Assembly (NCBI GenBank): GCA_964420045.1
Contig: CAYQPQ010000001.1
Span: 1-64,000, forward strand
DNA: 64,000 nt
Source: GCA-016699975 sp964420045
GTDB taxonomy: Bacteria; Patescibacteriota; Minisyncoccia; Moranbacterales; UBA1568
Direction of reading: 5' to 3'
Both the position numbers and the translations under genes were made by a program. Within the stretch, counting starts at the first letter, position 1. The number at the start of each line of letters is the position of its first letter. The notes under the pieces are model-generated. The model saw only the letters and a list, made by a program, of their open reading frames with translations, ran no database searches and was not told where the DNA came from. This document shows, piece by piece, positions 17,121 through 25,367 of this stretch.

Positions 17121-18680
17121 TCATCTCTCCGCCAGCACACTCAAAGTACCTTCAAGAATCTCCTTTCGGAGAGACGGGTCAGACACATTCCGCGATAACT
17201 GTTTTAGAGCATTCTCCCTCCCGTCACCGGTCGCCAGAACCACTTGACCATCGTCATTCGTGCGTATCGGCATAAAGACATACTCCAGATTTTTACGAGA
17301 AGAATCAATACCAAGAAGTATTCCCAGACATGTTTCTCTCGACCACCGGCAATCGTAACGCGCACTGCCTAAGGAAGGAAAGATAAGCCTCCCGCGATAA
17401 ACCTCTGCCGATTCGATCGAGTCCTGATCTTTCCCGATCACCAGATCGGCTCCTGCATCAACATACGTCTGTGCAATATCGAGGGAGAAGGATGAACTCC
17501 CCCACAGAACAATGACGCTGTCACTCTCTTTCCTTGCAATACCTATCTTCTCCACAAAATCTTCCGAGCTTTGACTTTCGATATCCGCATCAACAAAAGC
17601 TATTCGATTCCCATCTATTACCCGAACAGAGAACGGATCATCTGAATGTACAACCGGTTCGACATCGGACATCATCTCTTCCGAAGTCGAATGAAACACG
17701 CCGATATTCATTTTTCCATCCTCTTCGAAAATATCTCCGTCTTGTGCCATAAATATTCGACGCGCCTGTTCATTCATTTGCCATGGGAGCACCCTGCCCG
17801 AAAAAAGTAATCTCGCAGAATCATCGCCATTCTTTGGAGATGATTCCTCCGAAGAAAAATACCCTGTTATATGGCTTGTCTCACTGCCGACAATATTTGA
17901 CCCAAGCATTGATAGAGAACCTGACCGCGAAAGCAGTTGGAAATTCGAAGCGTTCCGCAGTGAGGCATATTCCATAGCAACACGAAGACACGCCGAGCAA
18001 TCGACATCCAATGCATCAACACGAGACAGATCATTACGGGAAAGCACCTCTATCGCTTCAGCATCATGGAACTGTGAAAAATTCCAATCAAGATAGTGCG
18101 AAAAATCAGCCGACACCACGAGAAGCGTCTGCGCGTCGGAAAGCATATTCAGACGATCAGCCAAGGCGTCGGCCTCTTCGTGCGGAAGACCATCGCGCAA
18201 CGCAAGAGGTATCACAGCAGCGCGAGGGAAGTATTTCTTTATGAACGGAAAAATATTCCGAACGCCGTGTTCGCGGTCGAGGATGGTGTCACCAACAAAA
18301 ATGCTATCACGAAGCCCTCGTAAAGCGTCTGCATCGGCATTCAGTATTCCCGAGAGGGTTTCCCAATCTCGGCTGGCGCCAACAATCCAATCCCTTCCCA
18401 CCTCAAAATGATTCGGACTCAACAGCACGACTCGATCGACAGCATCGCCATCAATCTTCTTTCTCACCGCTTGAAAAGCAGCATCTATAAAAGGAGCTGC
18501 CACCAAATGATGCGGCACAATCAAGACAGACACCGGCGCAAAATCATAACCGGTTGTCACTTTTTTCGAAGGATGATCCAATGACTCGCCCACCTGAAAA
18601 TCTGCAAAAGTTGAAACAAGAAGAACGCCACTCAGCAGAAAAAACCCGATGATCAATACATAATGCCGCCATCCGCCCAT
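17121..18680 (-). CDS. Secreted MEMO-family protein fused to a degenerate CapA-like domain
   Basis: A protein of 519 residues from MGGWRHYVLIIGFFLLSG (18680), with an N-terminal membrane anchor or signal. Residues about 50-290 match the MEMO1/AmmeMemoRadiSam B fold: PHH, LLSPNHFEVG, SADFSHY and a conserved Cys in DCSACLRVAMEYA. The C-terminal part resembles CapA-type metallophosphatases (YVDAGADLVIGKDQDSIES, YRGRLIFPSLGSARYDC), but the usual GSHPH metal site reads GKDQD and earlier metal residues are not seen, so this domain is probably inactive. A longer frame to 18767 overlaps the upstream gene. It starts 4 bp after that gene, so the two form an operon. The function is unknown. Confidence 0.7.
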   Translation of the reverse strand: MGGWRHYVLIIGFFLLSGVLLVSTFADFQVGESLDHPSKKVTTGYDFAPVSVLIVPHHLVAAPFIDAAFQAVRKKIDGDAVDRVVLLSPNHFEVGRDWIVGASRDWETLSGILNADADALRGLRDSIFVGDTILDREHGVRNIFPFIKKYFPRAAVIPLALRDGLPHEEADALADRLNMLSDAQTLLVVSADFSHYLDWNFSQFHDAEAIEVLSRNDLSRVDALDVDCSACLRVAMEYASLRNASNFQLLSRSGSLSMLGSNIVGSETSHITGYFSSEESSPKNGDDSARLLFSGRVLPWQMNEQARRIFMAQDGDIFEEDGKMNIGVFHSTSEEMMSDVEPVVHSDDPFSVRVIDGNRIAFVDADIESQSSEDFVEKIGIARKESDSVIVLWGSSSFSLDIAQTYVDAGADLVIGKDQDSIESAEVYRGRLIFPSLGSARYDCRWSRETCLGILLGIDSSRKNLEYVFMPIRTNDDGQVVLATGDGRENALKQLSRNVSDPSLRKEILEGTLSVLAER

Positions 18681-18684
18681 AGCG

Positions 18685-20709
18685 TTATTTCTTTCCCAGC
18701 CTGCCTCCCCACTCGACCACGGTGAATCCCCTTCGCTCCGGCGTATGAAGCGAAAATCCCGAAACATTTTCCCACTGATCCAATCCTCGGAAATCCATCA
18801 TGACCCGAATGACCGTATCCGGAGTCGGCGTCACAACAAGCGGAGCAATTCGATCAATCTCTTTCTGCGCAAGAAATGTCACAAAATAATACGGCTTCTC
18901 AATCGCTTCCATACGAGGAATCCAGAATTCCTTGAAGTCAGCCGATTCTTTTGCAGAGAGACCGGTCTGCAACAACTTCTCATCGAAAAATTCCGAGAGA
19001 TCCTTTCGAGATGTCACGAACCCTTTTTCCGGAGTCTGGTAAAGAGCATCACTCCCTCCTTCCCAAAAGAGATACGGGTACGTTTTCCCGTCAGCATAAT
19101 TGAGAAGCGTCCCATCCGGCCGAGCCCGCACGTTCCAACCGTCTCCGTAAGATGGCTCCGAGACAGAGACTCCCTCACTCGGAAAAACGCGAACCGATAC
19201 GTCTAGCGTGTTTTCCGGATACAGATACACAACCGGCTTCCCGCATTCCGCAAGCTCCATAGTCTCCGTATTGTAGAATGCCAACAATCGACCGACGGGA
19301 TCAACCCAAAATACTATCGGGTGCTTCGACAAAAACGTTTCCCACTCCGACGCAGTATCAGTGTCCGCAGTCGTTATCGCTGCGCCGGAAGAAGCGCCCT
19401 GCCACTTCCTACGCATCTCCAATGAAGGGAGATATGTGTCGTTGAAATATTTTTTCAGGGACGGATGAGATTCTCGATATCCATACAAAGTATCTCCCTT
19501 GTCCGTTTTTCCGATAACCGTCAAATCGTTTTTGATGCTCACCGTTCCCGTTCCATCATAGGCATACGATCCCGTACCGCATCCGCTCGGATACTCCTCG
19601 TAGCTCGTCTCATTCCGAGACCCGTCGCTCCAGGTCGCCTCAAGCATTCCGTCACGATCGAACTTATCAAAGATATCCCACTTCAACCGATACGACATCA
19701 TAATGCCATCCGGTCTCTTGACGTAAAAACCTCCGATAACCACGGGGCTATAATATTTCTTTTTCCTAGTGTAAACATAGTTTCCATTCGCGTCTTTCTT
19801 GTACGTTTCTGCCTTACTATCATACACCGTGCTACGGTCAATAAAGCTATTCAATTCCGTACGATCATCATTCTTTACGGGAGCAACCGTCATCCAGACT
19901 TTCCCAAGATCAGGGTGCGTAAAAACCGACTTCAGATTGTGTTCCGAAAAGAATGCCTCGGGAGAATACTTGTCACGCACGAATACTTCCCGATCGTTCT
20001 CTCCTTGAAATTCCAAACCGTATCCGGCAATATCTTCGATTCTCGTCTCAAAATTAACCTGCTCGTCGGGAGCTTTAATTTCCATGACGTTCTTCACTGA
20101 CTCATCCCCGGCACTCGCCTCCGCAGAATTTATCGGGGGAGTTACTCCGGCTTCACCATTGGGAACATCGGCATTGGGAAGTCGAACAACGCCGCTCGCA
20201 CCACGCAAATAATGCATAATCTCCGGCGCGCTATTTCGAGGATAGCCATCCGAGAATATCCACGAAGCAACCACGATTACGTCCGACCCTGCGTATTTTC
20301 CTTTTGTCACCGTTCCCACCTTGACATACCGCACGCCGCCGGAATATCCGCCATCGCTCTCATATGTTCCCAGATACACCTCCTTGTCGGTCCATCCCAA
20401 ATCGCCCATATCCAAAGGATCCTGCCATTGAACAGTGCCCTTTCGAATATCATTCTCGGAAAATTCCGAAAACACTTTCGGCTCCGGAACTGTCGGCTTA
20501 ACAGGCAGATCAACTGGCGCTGCAGCATTTTGCTTTTCAACTTCCGTATGAGAAACCTCTGCTGGTGAAGGTGAAGCTAGCAATGATCCTGGCGGTATCG
20601 AATCGAATGGACGGAAGAGTATCGAATGCGCCGCAAGCATCCATGCCACAACAAATATCCCAACCGGCAATGTCACAAGCAACACCGGAGCTATTTTTTT
20701 GATAGACAT
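18685..20709 (-). CDS. Large secreted protein of unknown function (KPVVYLYP-type C-terminal region)
   Basis: A protein of 674 residues with an N-terminal membrane segment (APVLLVTLPVGIFVVAWML), then a Pro/Ala-rich linker. The middle is rich in Tyr, Asp and Gly. The C-terminal third starts at ECGKPVVYLYPENTLDVSVR and ends WGGRLGKK, a pattern I have seen in uncharacterised proteins of several bacterial phyla but cannot name. It is translationally linked to the MEMO/CapA-like gene (4 bp), so the two extracytoplasmic proteins may work together. The 216-bp region upstream holds no gene I can see. Confidence 0.6.
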   Translation of the reverse strand: MSIKKIAPVLLVTLPVGIFVVAWMLAAHSILFRPFDSIPPGSLLASPSPAEVSHTEVEKQNAAAPVDLPVKPTVPEPKVFSEFSENDIRKGTVQWQDPLDMGDLGWTDKEVYLGTYESDGGYSGGVRYVKVGTVTKGKYAGSDVIVVASWIFSDGYPRNSAPEIMHYLRGASGVVRLPNADVPNGEAGVTPPINSAEASAGDESVKNVMEIKAPDEQVNFETRIEDIAGYGLEFQGENDREVFVRDKYSPEAFFSEHNLKSVFTHPDLGKVWMTVAPVKNDDRTELNSFIDRSTVYDSKAETYKKDANGNYVYTRKKKYYSPVVIGGFYVKRPDGIMMSYRLKWDIFDKFDRDGMLEATWSDGSRNETSYEEYPSGCGTGSYAYDGTGTVSIKNDLTVIGKTDKGDTLYGYRESHPSLKKYFNDTYLPSLEMRRKWQGASSGAAITTADTDTASEWETFLSKHPIVFWVDPVGRLLAFYNTETMELAECGKPVVYLYPENTLDVSVRVFPSEGVSVSEPSYGDGWNVRARPDGTLLNYADGKTYPYLFWEGGSDALYQTPEKGFVTSRKDLSEFFDEKLLQTGLSAKESADFKEFWIPRMEAIEKPYYFVTFLAQKEIDRIAPLVVTPTPDTVIRVMMDFRGLDQWENVSGFSLHTPERRGFTVVEWGGRLGKK

Positions 20710-20925
20710 ACCGTCTCTTTAATAATCTCTCGAACATTTTCGATTCCATTGTATATCCAAATGCACCATCTTCACAGTGAACACACAATAATAACAGTTG
20801 ATTCTTTCCAGGATATAACACAGTAATGCCCCCTACGCATAGGGAGCATCGGGAAATCAAAAACACCACGCAGATATACATTCAAAACAACACTTTCATT
20901 TCCATTTAGCGTTTCTCCAAAAAAA

Positions 20926-21675
20926 CTACTTCAGCTTTGACGGCATGTTTTTCAGGATGGTGTCGAATTTCGATTCTCTCTCCGCGAAGCGAAGTGGCTT
21001 CACGCGCTCGACGAGTATTTCCGAAGGCGTCGGTTCTTGTTGCAGGAGCGTCATGACTTCGTCGATAAACGCATCGAGCGGCATGTATTCTTCGTTCTCG
21101 CTCTGCCCGGGATTGAGATCGGTTCTCACGCCGGGCGGCGCGATCTCGATCACTTCGATCTGTCCCTCCAACTGACAGCGAAGCGACTGTGTATACGAGT
21201 GGAGCGCCGCCTTGCTCGCCGAATAGGTCGGCGAAATCGGGAGCGGCACAAACGCCAATCCAGAAGAAACATTCACTATCACTGAGTCCTTCACAGAGTG
21301 CAGATGCTCAATGAACGCATTGATGAGTCGGATCGGTCCCAGCAGATTGGTATCGATCACCTTCTCCGCATGATCCATATTGCGCCGCGCCGTTATGTCT
21401 TCGAACCCCATGATACCGGCATTGTTCACGAGCATATTCATCTCGGGGTGTTTCTCCACAATCGTCTTCGCAAACGCCTCGATACTTCCTTCGCTCGTCA
21501 TATCGAGTTCATACGCATACACATTGTCCAAGTCTCCGATCGTTTCGCGCAGATTCTCCATATTCCGCCCGGCAACGATCACCGTATTCCCGGCCGCCTG
21601 CCACCGCCTTGCCAATGCTCGCCCAATCCCCGATCCCCCGCCCGTAACTACGATTGTGTTGTGAGAGTGTTTCAT
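20926..21675 (-). CDS. Short-chain dehydrogenase/reductase, DltE-like
   Basis: NAD(P)-dependent oxidoreductase of 249 residues. The dinucleotide-binding TGGGSGIG is at the N-terminus, followed by NNAG, the catalytic Ser in IVNVSSG and the YSASK Tyr-Lys pair. The C-terminal PPGVRTDL is typical of the DltE/YciK-like group. The substrate cannot be told from sequence. It lies alone between a terminator and a long gap. Confidence 0.9.
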   Translation of the reverse strand: MKHSHNTIVVTGGGSGIGRALARRWQAAGNTVIVAGRNMENLRETIGDLDNVYAYELDMTSEGSIEAFAKTIVEKHPEMNMLVNNAGIMGFEDITARRNMDHAEKVIDTNLLGPIRLINAFIEHLHSVKDSVIVNVSSGLAFVPLPISPTYSASKAALHSYTQSLRCQLEGQIEVIEIAPPGVRTDLNPGQSENEEYMPLDAFIDEVMTLLQQEPTPSEILVERVKPLRFAERESKFDTILKNMPSKLK

Positions 21676-21751
21676 AAGGTGAGATTATTATTTGTAACAG
21701 AAACCTATGTAATAAGTTTTCTGGGTATTTTAACACAAGAGCACATCATTG

Positions 21752-21792
21752 AAAAAAACAGCCCGTCTTCTTCTTGCGAAGAGAGACGGGCT
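21752..21792 (-). terminator. Terminator of the HD-domain gene
   Basis: On the minus strand AGCCCGTCT and AGACGGGCT form a 9-bp stem followed by G and seven T. It lies 12 bp after the stop of the HD-domain gene at 21804. Confidence 0.75.
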
Positions 21793-21803
21793 TATTTCAG
21801 AAG

Positions 21804-22445
21804 TTACGAGCGAAATCGTTTCGCGCCAATCCACGGATCACCATTCGCAAGCGGATAACTATGGAAAAGTCGCGCACTTAGAACATCGCACACATGAACA
21901 AGTGCTCCAATTTCCCCCATACACCGATGAGATGCTGAATGATCTTCGATTTCCCCTTCTGCGAAATCCAGTCCGTTTTGCTGCACAGGGGTAAGGACGA
22001 TTCCAGCCACATAAATCTTATCCGCCCGGAATTTCTTCTGTTCAGCCTTTGTCCTTACGCCGCTCCTATACCGCAAACTTCCGTCTTCATCCATCTCATA
22101 CTTCCAGGGCTTCTCGAGATCGTGCAGGAAGAGCACGAGAAGAAGATCAGAAAGAGAAAATGGCAAAGGTCGACTCGTTTTTTTCTTCAGTGTCGTATAG
22201 AGCCATACTCCCAAATTCATTATCTCTGTCAGATGGTCTATATATCCACCGCGCCAACACTGGTGATTCGCGCTTGATCCGGGAGTTGATTCAAAAAGTT
22301 TTCGATTCTCCCAAAGGAGCACTTTGCAAGGAAGCTGATACTTTTCGTCGAGCAAATCGAGCAGCTCATCAATTGAACGATACGTCCAAAAGAAGTAGTC
22401 TGTGATTCCAAAAAATTCCAACACGCCCAACACAAATTTTCTCAT
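21804..22445 (-). CDS. HD-domain protein, probable metal-dependent phosphohydrolase
   Basis: A protein of 213 residues from MRKFVLGVLEFFGI (22445), supported by a GAGAGGT ribosome binding site 9 nt upstream; an ATG 13 codons earlier is possible. The HD pattern is visible: His in NHQCWRGGYIDHLTEIM, then the HD pair in LVLFLHDLEKPWKY, and a later His/Asp region (DHSASHRCMGEIGALVHVCD). HD proteins hydrolyse phosphate esters of nucleotides and related compounds; the substrate here is unknown. It lies directly downstream of tRNA-Ser. Confidence 0.7.
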   Translation of the reverse strand: MRKFVLGVLEFFGITDYFFWTYRSIDELLDLLDEKYQLPCKVLLWENRKLFESTPGSSANHQCWRGGYIDHLTEIMNLGVWLYTTLKKKTSRPLPFSLSDLLLVLFLHDLEKPWKYEMDEDGSLRYRSGVRTKAEQKKFRADKIYVAGIVLTPVQQNGLDFAEGEIEDHSASHRCMGEIGALVHVCDVLSARLFHSYPLANGDPWIGAKRFRS

Positions 22446-22512
22446 TACAATAAACCTCTCTCGTATGTGGCAATTACCACGCAAATTTCCTAGTAAAGAA
22501 CTCTATCCTCCT

Positions 22513-22602
22513 TGGCGGAAGGGGTGGGATTCGAACCCACGGTACCGTTGCCGGCACAACAGTTTTCGAGACTGTCCTATTCGACCACTCTAGCACCCTT
22601 CC
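22513..22602 (-). tRNA. tRNA-Ser (anticodon CGA)
   Basis: A 90-nt class II tRNA with encoded CCA. The acceptor stem GGAAGGG/CCCTTCC, the anticodon stem ACAGT/ACTGT with loop CTCGAAA (anticodon CGA, reading UCG), a long variable arm and a T arm GTGGGTTCGAATCCCAC are all present. It lies between the MazG-like gene and the HD-domain gene. A TATAAA lies just upstream at 22610-22615. Confidence 0.95.
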
Positions 22603-22636
22603 AAAATACTTTATATGAACCAACGAAGCGCAGCCT

Positions 22637-22966
22637 TTACCTCCCTTCTTGTCGCTTCCGAATCTTTGCGATTTTTGTTTCCAACGCCTTTGGAACATCA
22701 ACATTCAGTGTAACCGCAAGAAGCATGGTCACAATAAGGACATCAGCTATCTCTTCCGAAATTGTCAATTGCGCGTTGTGTCCAAGCTTTTCTTGGCGTT
22801 GATCCCCTTGAAGAGACAGGATGGCATCAGCAAGTTCTCCAGTTTCCTCGGAGAGCTTTACCATTCGAGCAAGCACTCGAGATCGCTCATTGTCACCATG
22901 TGGATCTCGAGTACGAAAGTATTCGTTCTGCTCATTGATAAATTCAAGCAGCACTTTCAATGTCAT
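22637..22966 (-). CDS. MazG-like nucleotide pyrophosphohydrolase
   Basis: All-alpha NTP pyrophosphohydrolase-type protein of 109 residues from MTLKVLLEF (22966). The metal-binding helices read KLSEETGELADAIL and SEEIADVLIVTMLLAV, the EExxE and ExxD pattern of the MazG/dUTPase superfamily. Such enzymes remove aberrant nucleotides. It starts 4 bp after the pyk stop, so the two are probably co-transcribed. Confidence 0.85.
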   Translation of the reverse strand: MTLKVLLEFINEQNEYFRTRDPHGDNERSRVLARMVKLSEETGELADAILSLQGDQRQEKLGHNAQLTISEEIADVLIVTMLLAVTLNVDVPKALETKIAKIRKRQEGR

Positions 22967-22970
22967 ATAT

Positions 22971-24401
22971 TTACCCAATCTCCCGCACGCCAACCAGTTG
23001 GAGCTGGTCGCTCTTTCGGTGGCGGCCGAGACAGAGAACGGCGCGCTCGCCCTTCTTCACCTTGCCTTCGGCGAGGAGTTTCTCGATGAGGCGGTCGATA
23101 ATGCCGTCGAGTTGAGTATTATCCGCAAAAAGCGTCGCGTCAACTCCCCAGAAGAGCGCCATGCGATTCCACGCCTTCTGATTGTTCGTCGCCACAAAGA
23201 GCCGCGAATCCGGGCGGAAATGCGACATGAGCCGCGCCGTGAAGCCACTCTCGCTCATGAGGAGAATAATTTCGGCATCATAGCTCTTGGCAAGCTCATA
23301 GACACTTCGCACCATAGTCGCATATTCGGAGCGAAGATTCATGCCGATTGTCTGATACACATTGTCGAAGGGCGACTCTTCAGTGCTCGCGATGATTTCA
23401 CTCATGGTGCGAATCGTCTCGACCGGATACTTCCCCATCGCCGATTCCTCCGAGAGCATCACGGCGTCCGCATGGTCGATCACGGCATTCGTCACATCGC
23501 TCACTTCAGCGCGAGTCGGGCGCGGATTCTCCGTCATAGACTTCATCATCTGCGTCGCCACAATAACCGGTCGCACCGCTGAGAGACTCACCGCAATAAT
23601 CTCCTTCTGCAGAATCGCCACGCGCGTCTCAGGAAGTTCGATGCCGAGGTCGCCCCGTGCCACCATCACTGCATCCGCCTCATGCACGATCTCGTTCAAA
23701 TTTTTGACCGCCTCTTTTCGCTCTATCTTGACCACAATTTTAGGCAATGCCGATTCCGCAATACCACCCTCCGCCATAACAGCGCGCGTGGAACGAATGT
23801 CTTCCGCACTCCCAACAAACGAGAGCCCAATATAATCAACATTATGATCTACCATGAAATGAAGATCTCGAATATCCTTCTCGGTAATAACCGAAAGTCG
23901 GAGTTTCGAATCCGGCAAATTCACCCCCTTATGATTCTTCACCTCGCCGTCATTGATCGCTTCGAGTTCGAGAACAGCTCCCTCTTTCTTCATGACGCGG
24001 AATTGCAGAAGTCCGTCTTCCAAGAGAATCAAATCATCGACACTGATGTCGTGCACGATATTCGGCTGATCGAGAAAGAACCAATGTCCGCGCGTCTTCG
24101 GAAATTCCGCCTCATTTGAAATATCGCCCACAAACACCGCATCGCCCTTCGCCACATGAAACGGCGCGTCTATTTTCGTCCGAATGCGCGGACCCTGAAT
24201 ATCAGCAAGAATCGCAATCGGTCGCTTCAACTCTTCTGACACTTCGCGCACACGGTTGATCACCATCTCATGCCACTCGTGCTCCCCATGGGAAAAGTTG
24301 AGTCGCACCACATTCATTCCCGCCTCTGCCATTTCGCGCAGCTTTTCTTTCGATTCCGATGCCGGCCCGATCGTTGCCACGATTTTCGTATTCTTTTTCA
24401 T
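22971..24401 (-). CDS. pyk: Pyruvate kinase
   Basis: Last step of glycolysis: phosphoenolpyruvate + ADP to pyruvate + ATP. From MKKNTKIVATIGPASESK (24401) it has 476 residues, normal length; an ATG 11 codons upstream is also open. The substrate and metal motifs are complete: NFSHGEHEWH, DIQGPRIRT, the catalytic Lys region KIVVKIERKEAVKN, MVARGDLGIELP and ATQMMKSM. With the ADP-forming acetate--CoA ligase at 37.8 kb it fits a fermentative metabolism. Confidence 0.97.
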   Translation of the reverse strand: MKKNTKIVATIGPASESKEKLREMAEAGMNVVRLNFSHGEHEWHEMVINRVREVSEELKRPIAILADIQGPRIRTKIDAPFHVAKGDAVFVGDISNEAEFPKTRGHWFFLDQPNIVHDISVDDLILLEDGLLQFRVMKKEGAVLELEAINDGEVKNHKGVNLPDSKLRLSVITEKDIRDLHFMVDHNVDYIGLSFVGSAEDIRSTRAVMAEGGIAESALPKIVVKIERKEAVKNLNEIVHEADAVMVARGDLGIELPETRVAILQKEIIAVSLSAVRPVIVATQMMKSMTENPRPTRAEVSDVTNAVIDHADAVMLSEESAMGKYPVETIRTMSEIIASTEESPFDNVYQTIGMNLRSEYATMVRSVYELAKSYDAEIILLMSESGFTARLMSHFRPDSRLFVATNNQKAWNRMALFWGVDATLFADNTQLDGIIDRLIEKLLAEGKVKKGERAVLCLGRHRKSDQLQLVGVREIG

Positions 24402-24450
24402 ACTGTTTTTGTTGAGAATGTGTAAAAATTTCAAATCAATGAAGCCAGCA

Positions 24451-24566
24451 GAGCATTTCTAGAAAAATTGTTTTTTGCGGCTTTCCTGTCCGCATTGCTA
24501 CACAGAGCGCTACGGGCGGACATACAAAGCGCAAGACAAGCAGGAAATAATTTTTCCGGAAAAGCG
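24451..24566. repeat. Palindromic element family P, copy 1
   Basis: Imperfect palindrome: left arm AGAAAAATTGTTTTTTGCGG, right arm with GACAAGCAGGAAATAATTTTTCC. Its apex is interrupted by a 34-bp smaller palindrome (24488-24521). The 486-bp region 24402-24887 between pyk and the DUF4870 gene holds this copy, a second copy and a possible terminator, but no gene I can support. Confidence 0.65.
24488..24521 (+). repeat. 34-bp small palindrome family Q, copy 1 (nested)
   Basis: GTCCGC, 20 bp, then GGGCGGAC. It lies inside family P copy 1, just after GCGGCTTTCCT. Related 34-bp units occur at 34282-34315 and, in reverse orientation, at 41498-41531. Confidence 0.6.
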
Positions 24567-24588
24567 ACATCTGGCATGGTCTTAGAGT

Positions 24589-24719
24589 GTGTCTAAAAAG
24601 GCTGTTTTTCCGAAAGAAATTCTTTTTTGTTTGTCTTACACTTCGTACGAAAGCCGCAAAAAAAGAATTTCTTTCGGAAAAGCGGTTACATTGTGCAGTT
24701 TTGTAGAGCTCTTAGACAC
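24589..24719. repeat. Palindromic element family P, copy 2 (reverse orientation)
   Basis: A 131-bp inverted-repeat element with 8-bp ends GTGTCTAA/TTAGACAC and inner arms CCGAAAGAAATTCTTTTTTG and its near-complement at 24655-24680. The centre TTCGTACGAA has no insert, so this copy shows the empty state. It lies 22 bp from copy 1 and is inverted relative to it. Confidence 0.65.
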
Positions 24720-24796
24720 CTTCTTAGAGATTCAAAGTATTCCCTGGAAGGCAGTCCAAACCACCCGAAATATCCTATCAGGAAAGTTCGCGGAAG

Positions 24797-24826
24797 GCAA
24801 AAGAAAAAAGGTTCGCACCTTTTTCC
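24797..24826 (-). terminator. Possible terminator of the DUF4870 gene
   Basis: On the minus strand AAAAAGG, TGCGAA and CCTTTTTTC form a hairpin followed by TTTTG. It lies about 60 bp beyond the stop of the DUF4870 gene. Confidence 0.4.
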
Positions 24827-24887
24827 CTTCCGTCCCTTTGACAATCACAGACCAAAAAGCACACGCCGCCTGAGCGTCTCAGGGAAC

Positions 24888-25265
24888 CTAAATATTGATT
24901 TTCTTTGCCAGGTCGCCAATAATCGGCGCCTCCCACTTTTCACCCTGGAGCGCTTTCACAATCGCATACACGTCAAAGAGCGCAACTACAACCCAGAGGA
25001 GCCACCCGAAAATCGGCACCCAGAAAATCGCCCACCCGATCATCCATACCACAAAGAACGCCAGTCCTTGCTTAGCATGAAACTGACAAAACACGCTCTC
25101 CCGCTTCAGAAAGAGCGGGATGAAAAAGAGCGGTCCAAGATAGCTGAGCGCTGCCACCACCTTATTCTCCTCAACATCTTTGTCTGTCTTCGGTGCTTCG
25201 GCACCCTCATGCACCGCTTCCCACGCTTTTGCATTTTCCTCTTTTTTCTCTGTTGCTTCGTCCAT
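24888..25265 (-). CDS. DUF4870 (Tic20-like) membrane protein
   Basis: A small membrane protein of 125 residues. The first 35 residues are hydrophilic and charged. Then come three hydrophobic segments: VVAALSYLGPLFFIPLFL, GLAFFVVWMIGWAIFWVPIF and LLWVVVALFDVYAIV. The FCQFHAKQGL stretch between the first two is the signature of DUF4870, distantly related to Tic20. The function is not established. Confidence 0.8.
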   Translation of the reverse strand: MDEATEKKEENAKAWEAVHEGAEAPKTDKDVEENKVVAALSYLGPLFFIPLFLKRESVFCQFHAKQGLAFFVVWMIGWAIFWVPIFGWLLWVVVALFDVYAIVKALQGEKWEAPIIGDLAKKINI

Positions 25266-25280
25266 ACTAAAGGGCGTTAA

Positions 25281-25294
25281 TGTAAATGTTTACA
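25281..25294. promoter_or_regulatory. Perfect 14-bp palindrome upstream of the DUF4870 gene
   Basis: TGTAAA, TG, TTTACA lies 16 bp before the DUF4870 start codon. Its size and symmetry fit a dimeric repressor site, but no regulator or second site is known here. Confidence 0.3.
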
Positions 25295-25367
25295 CTTCTC
25301 CTCTCGAAATAATTGCTCATGCGCCATTCAAGAGCCTACACCCAAGTGTACCACCAAAAGAAAATTA

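Noticed and set aside
24589..24873. Plus-strand frames in the pyk/DUF4870 gap
   Set aside because: They consist of family P palindromes and a hairpin and show no protein family.
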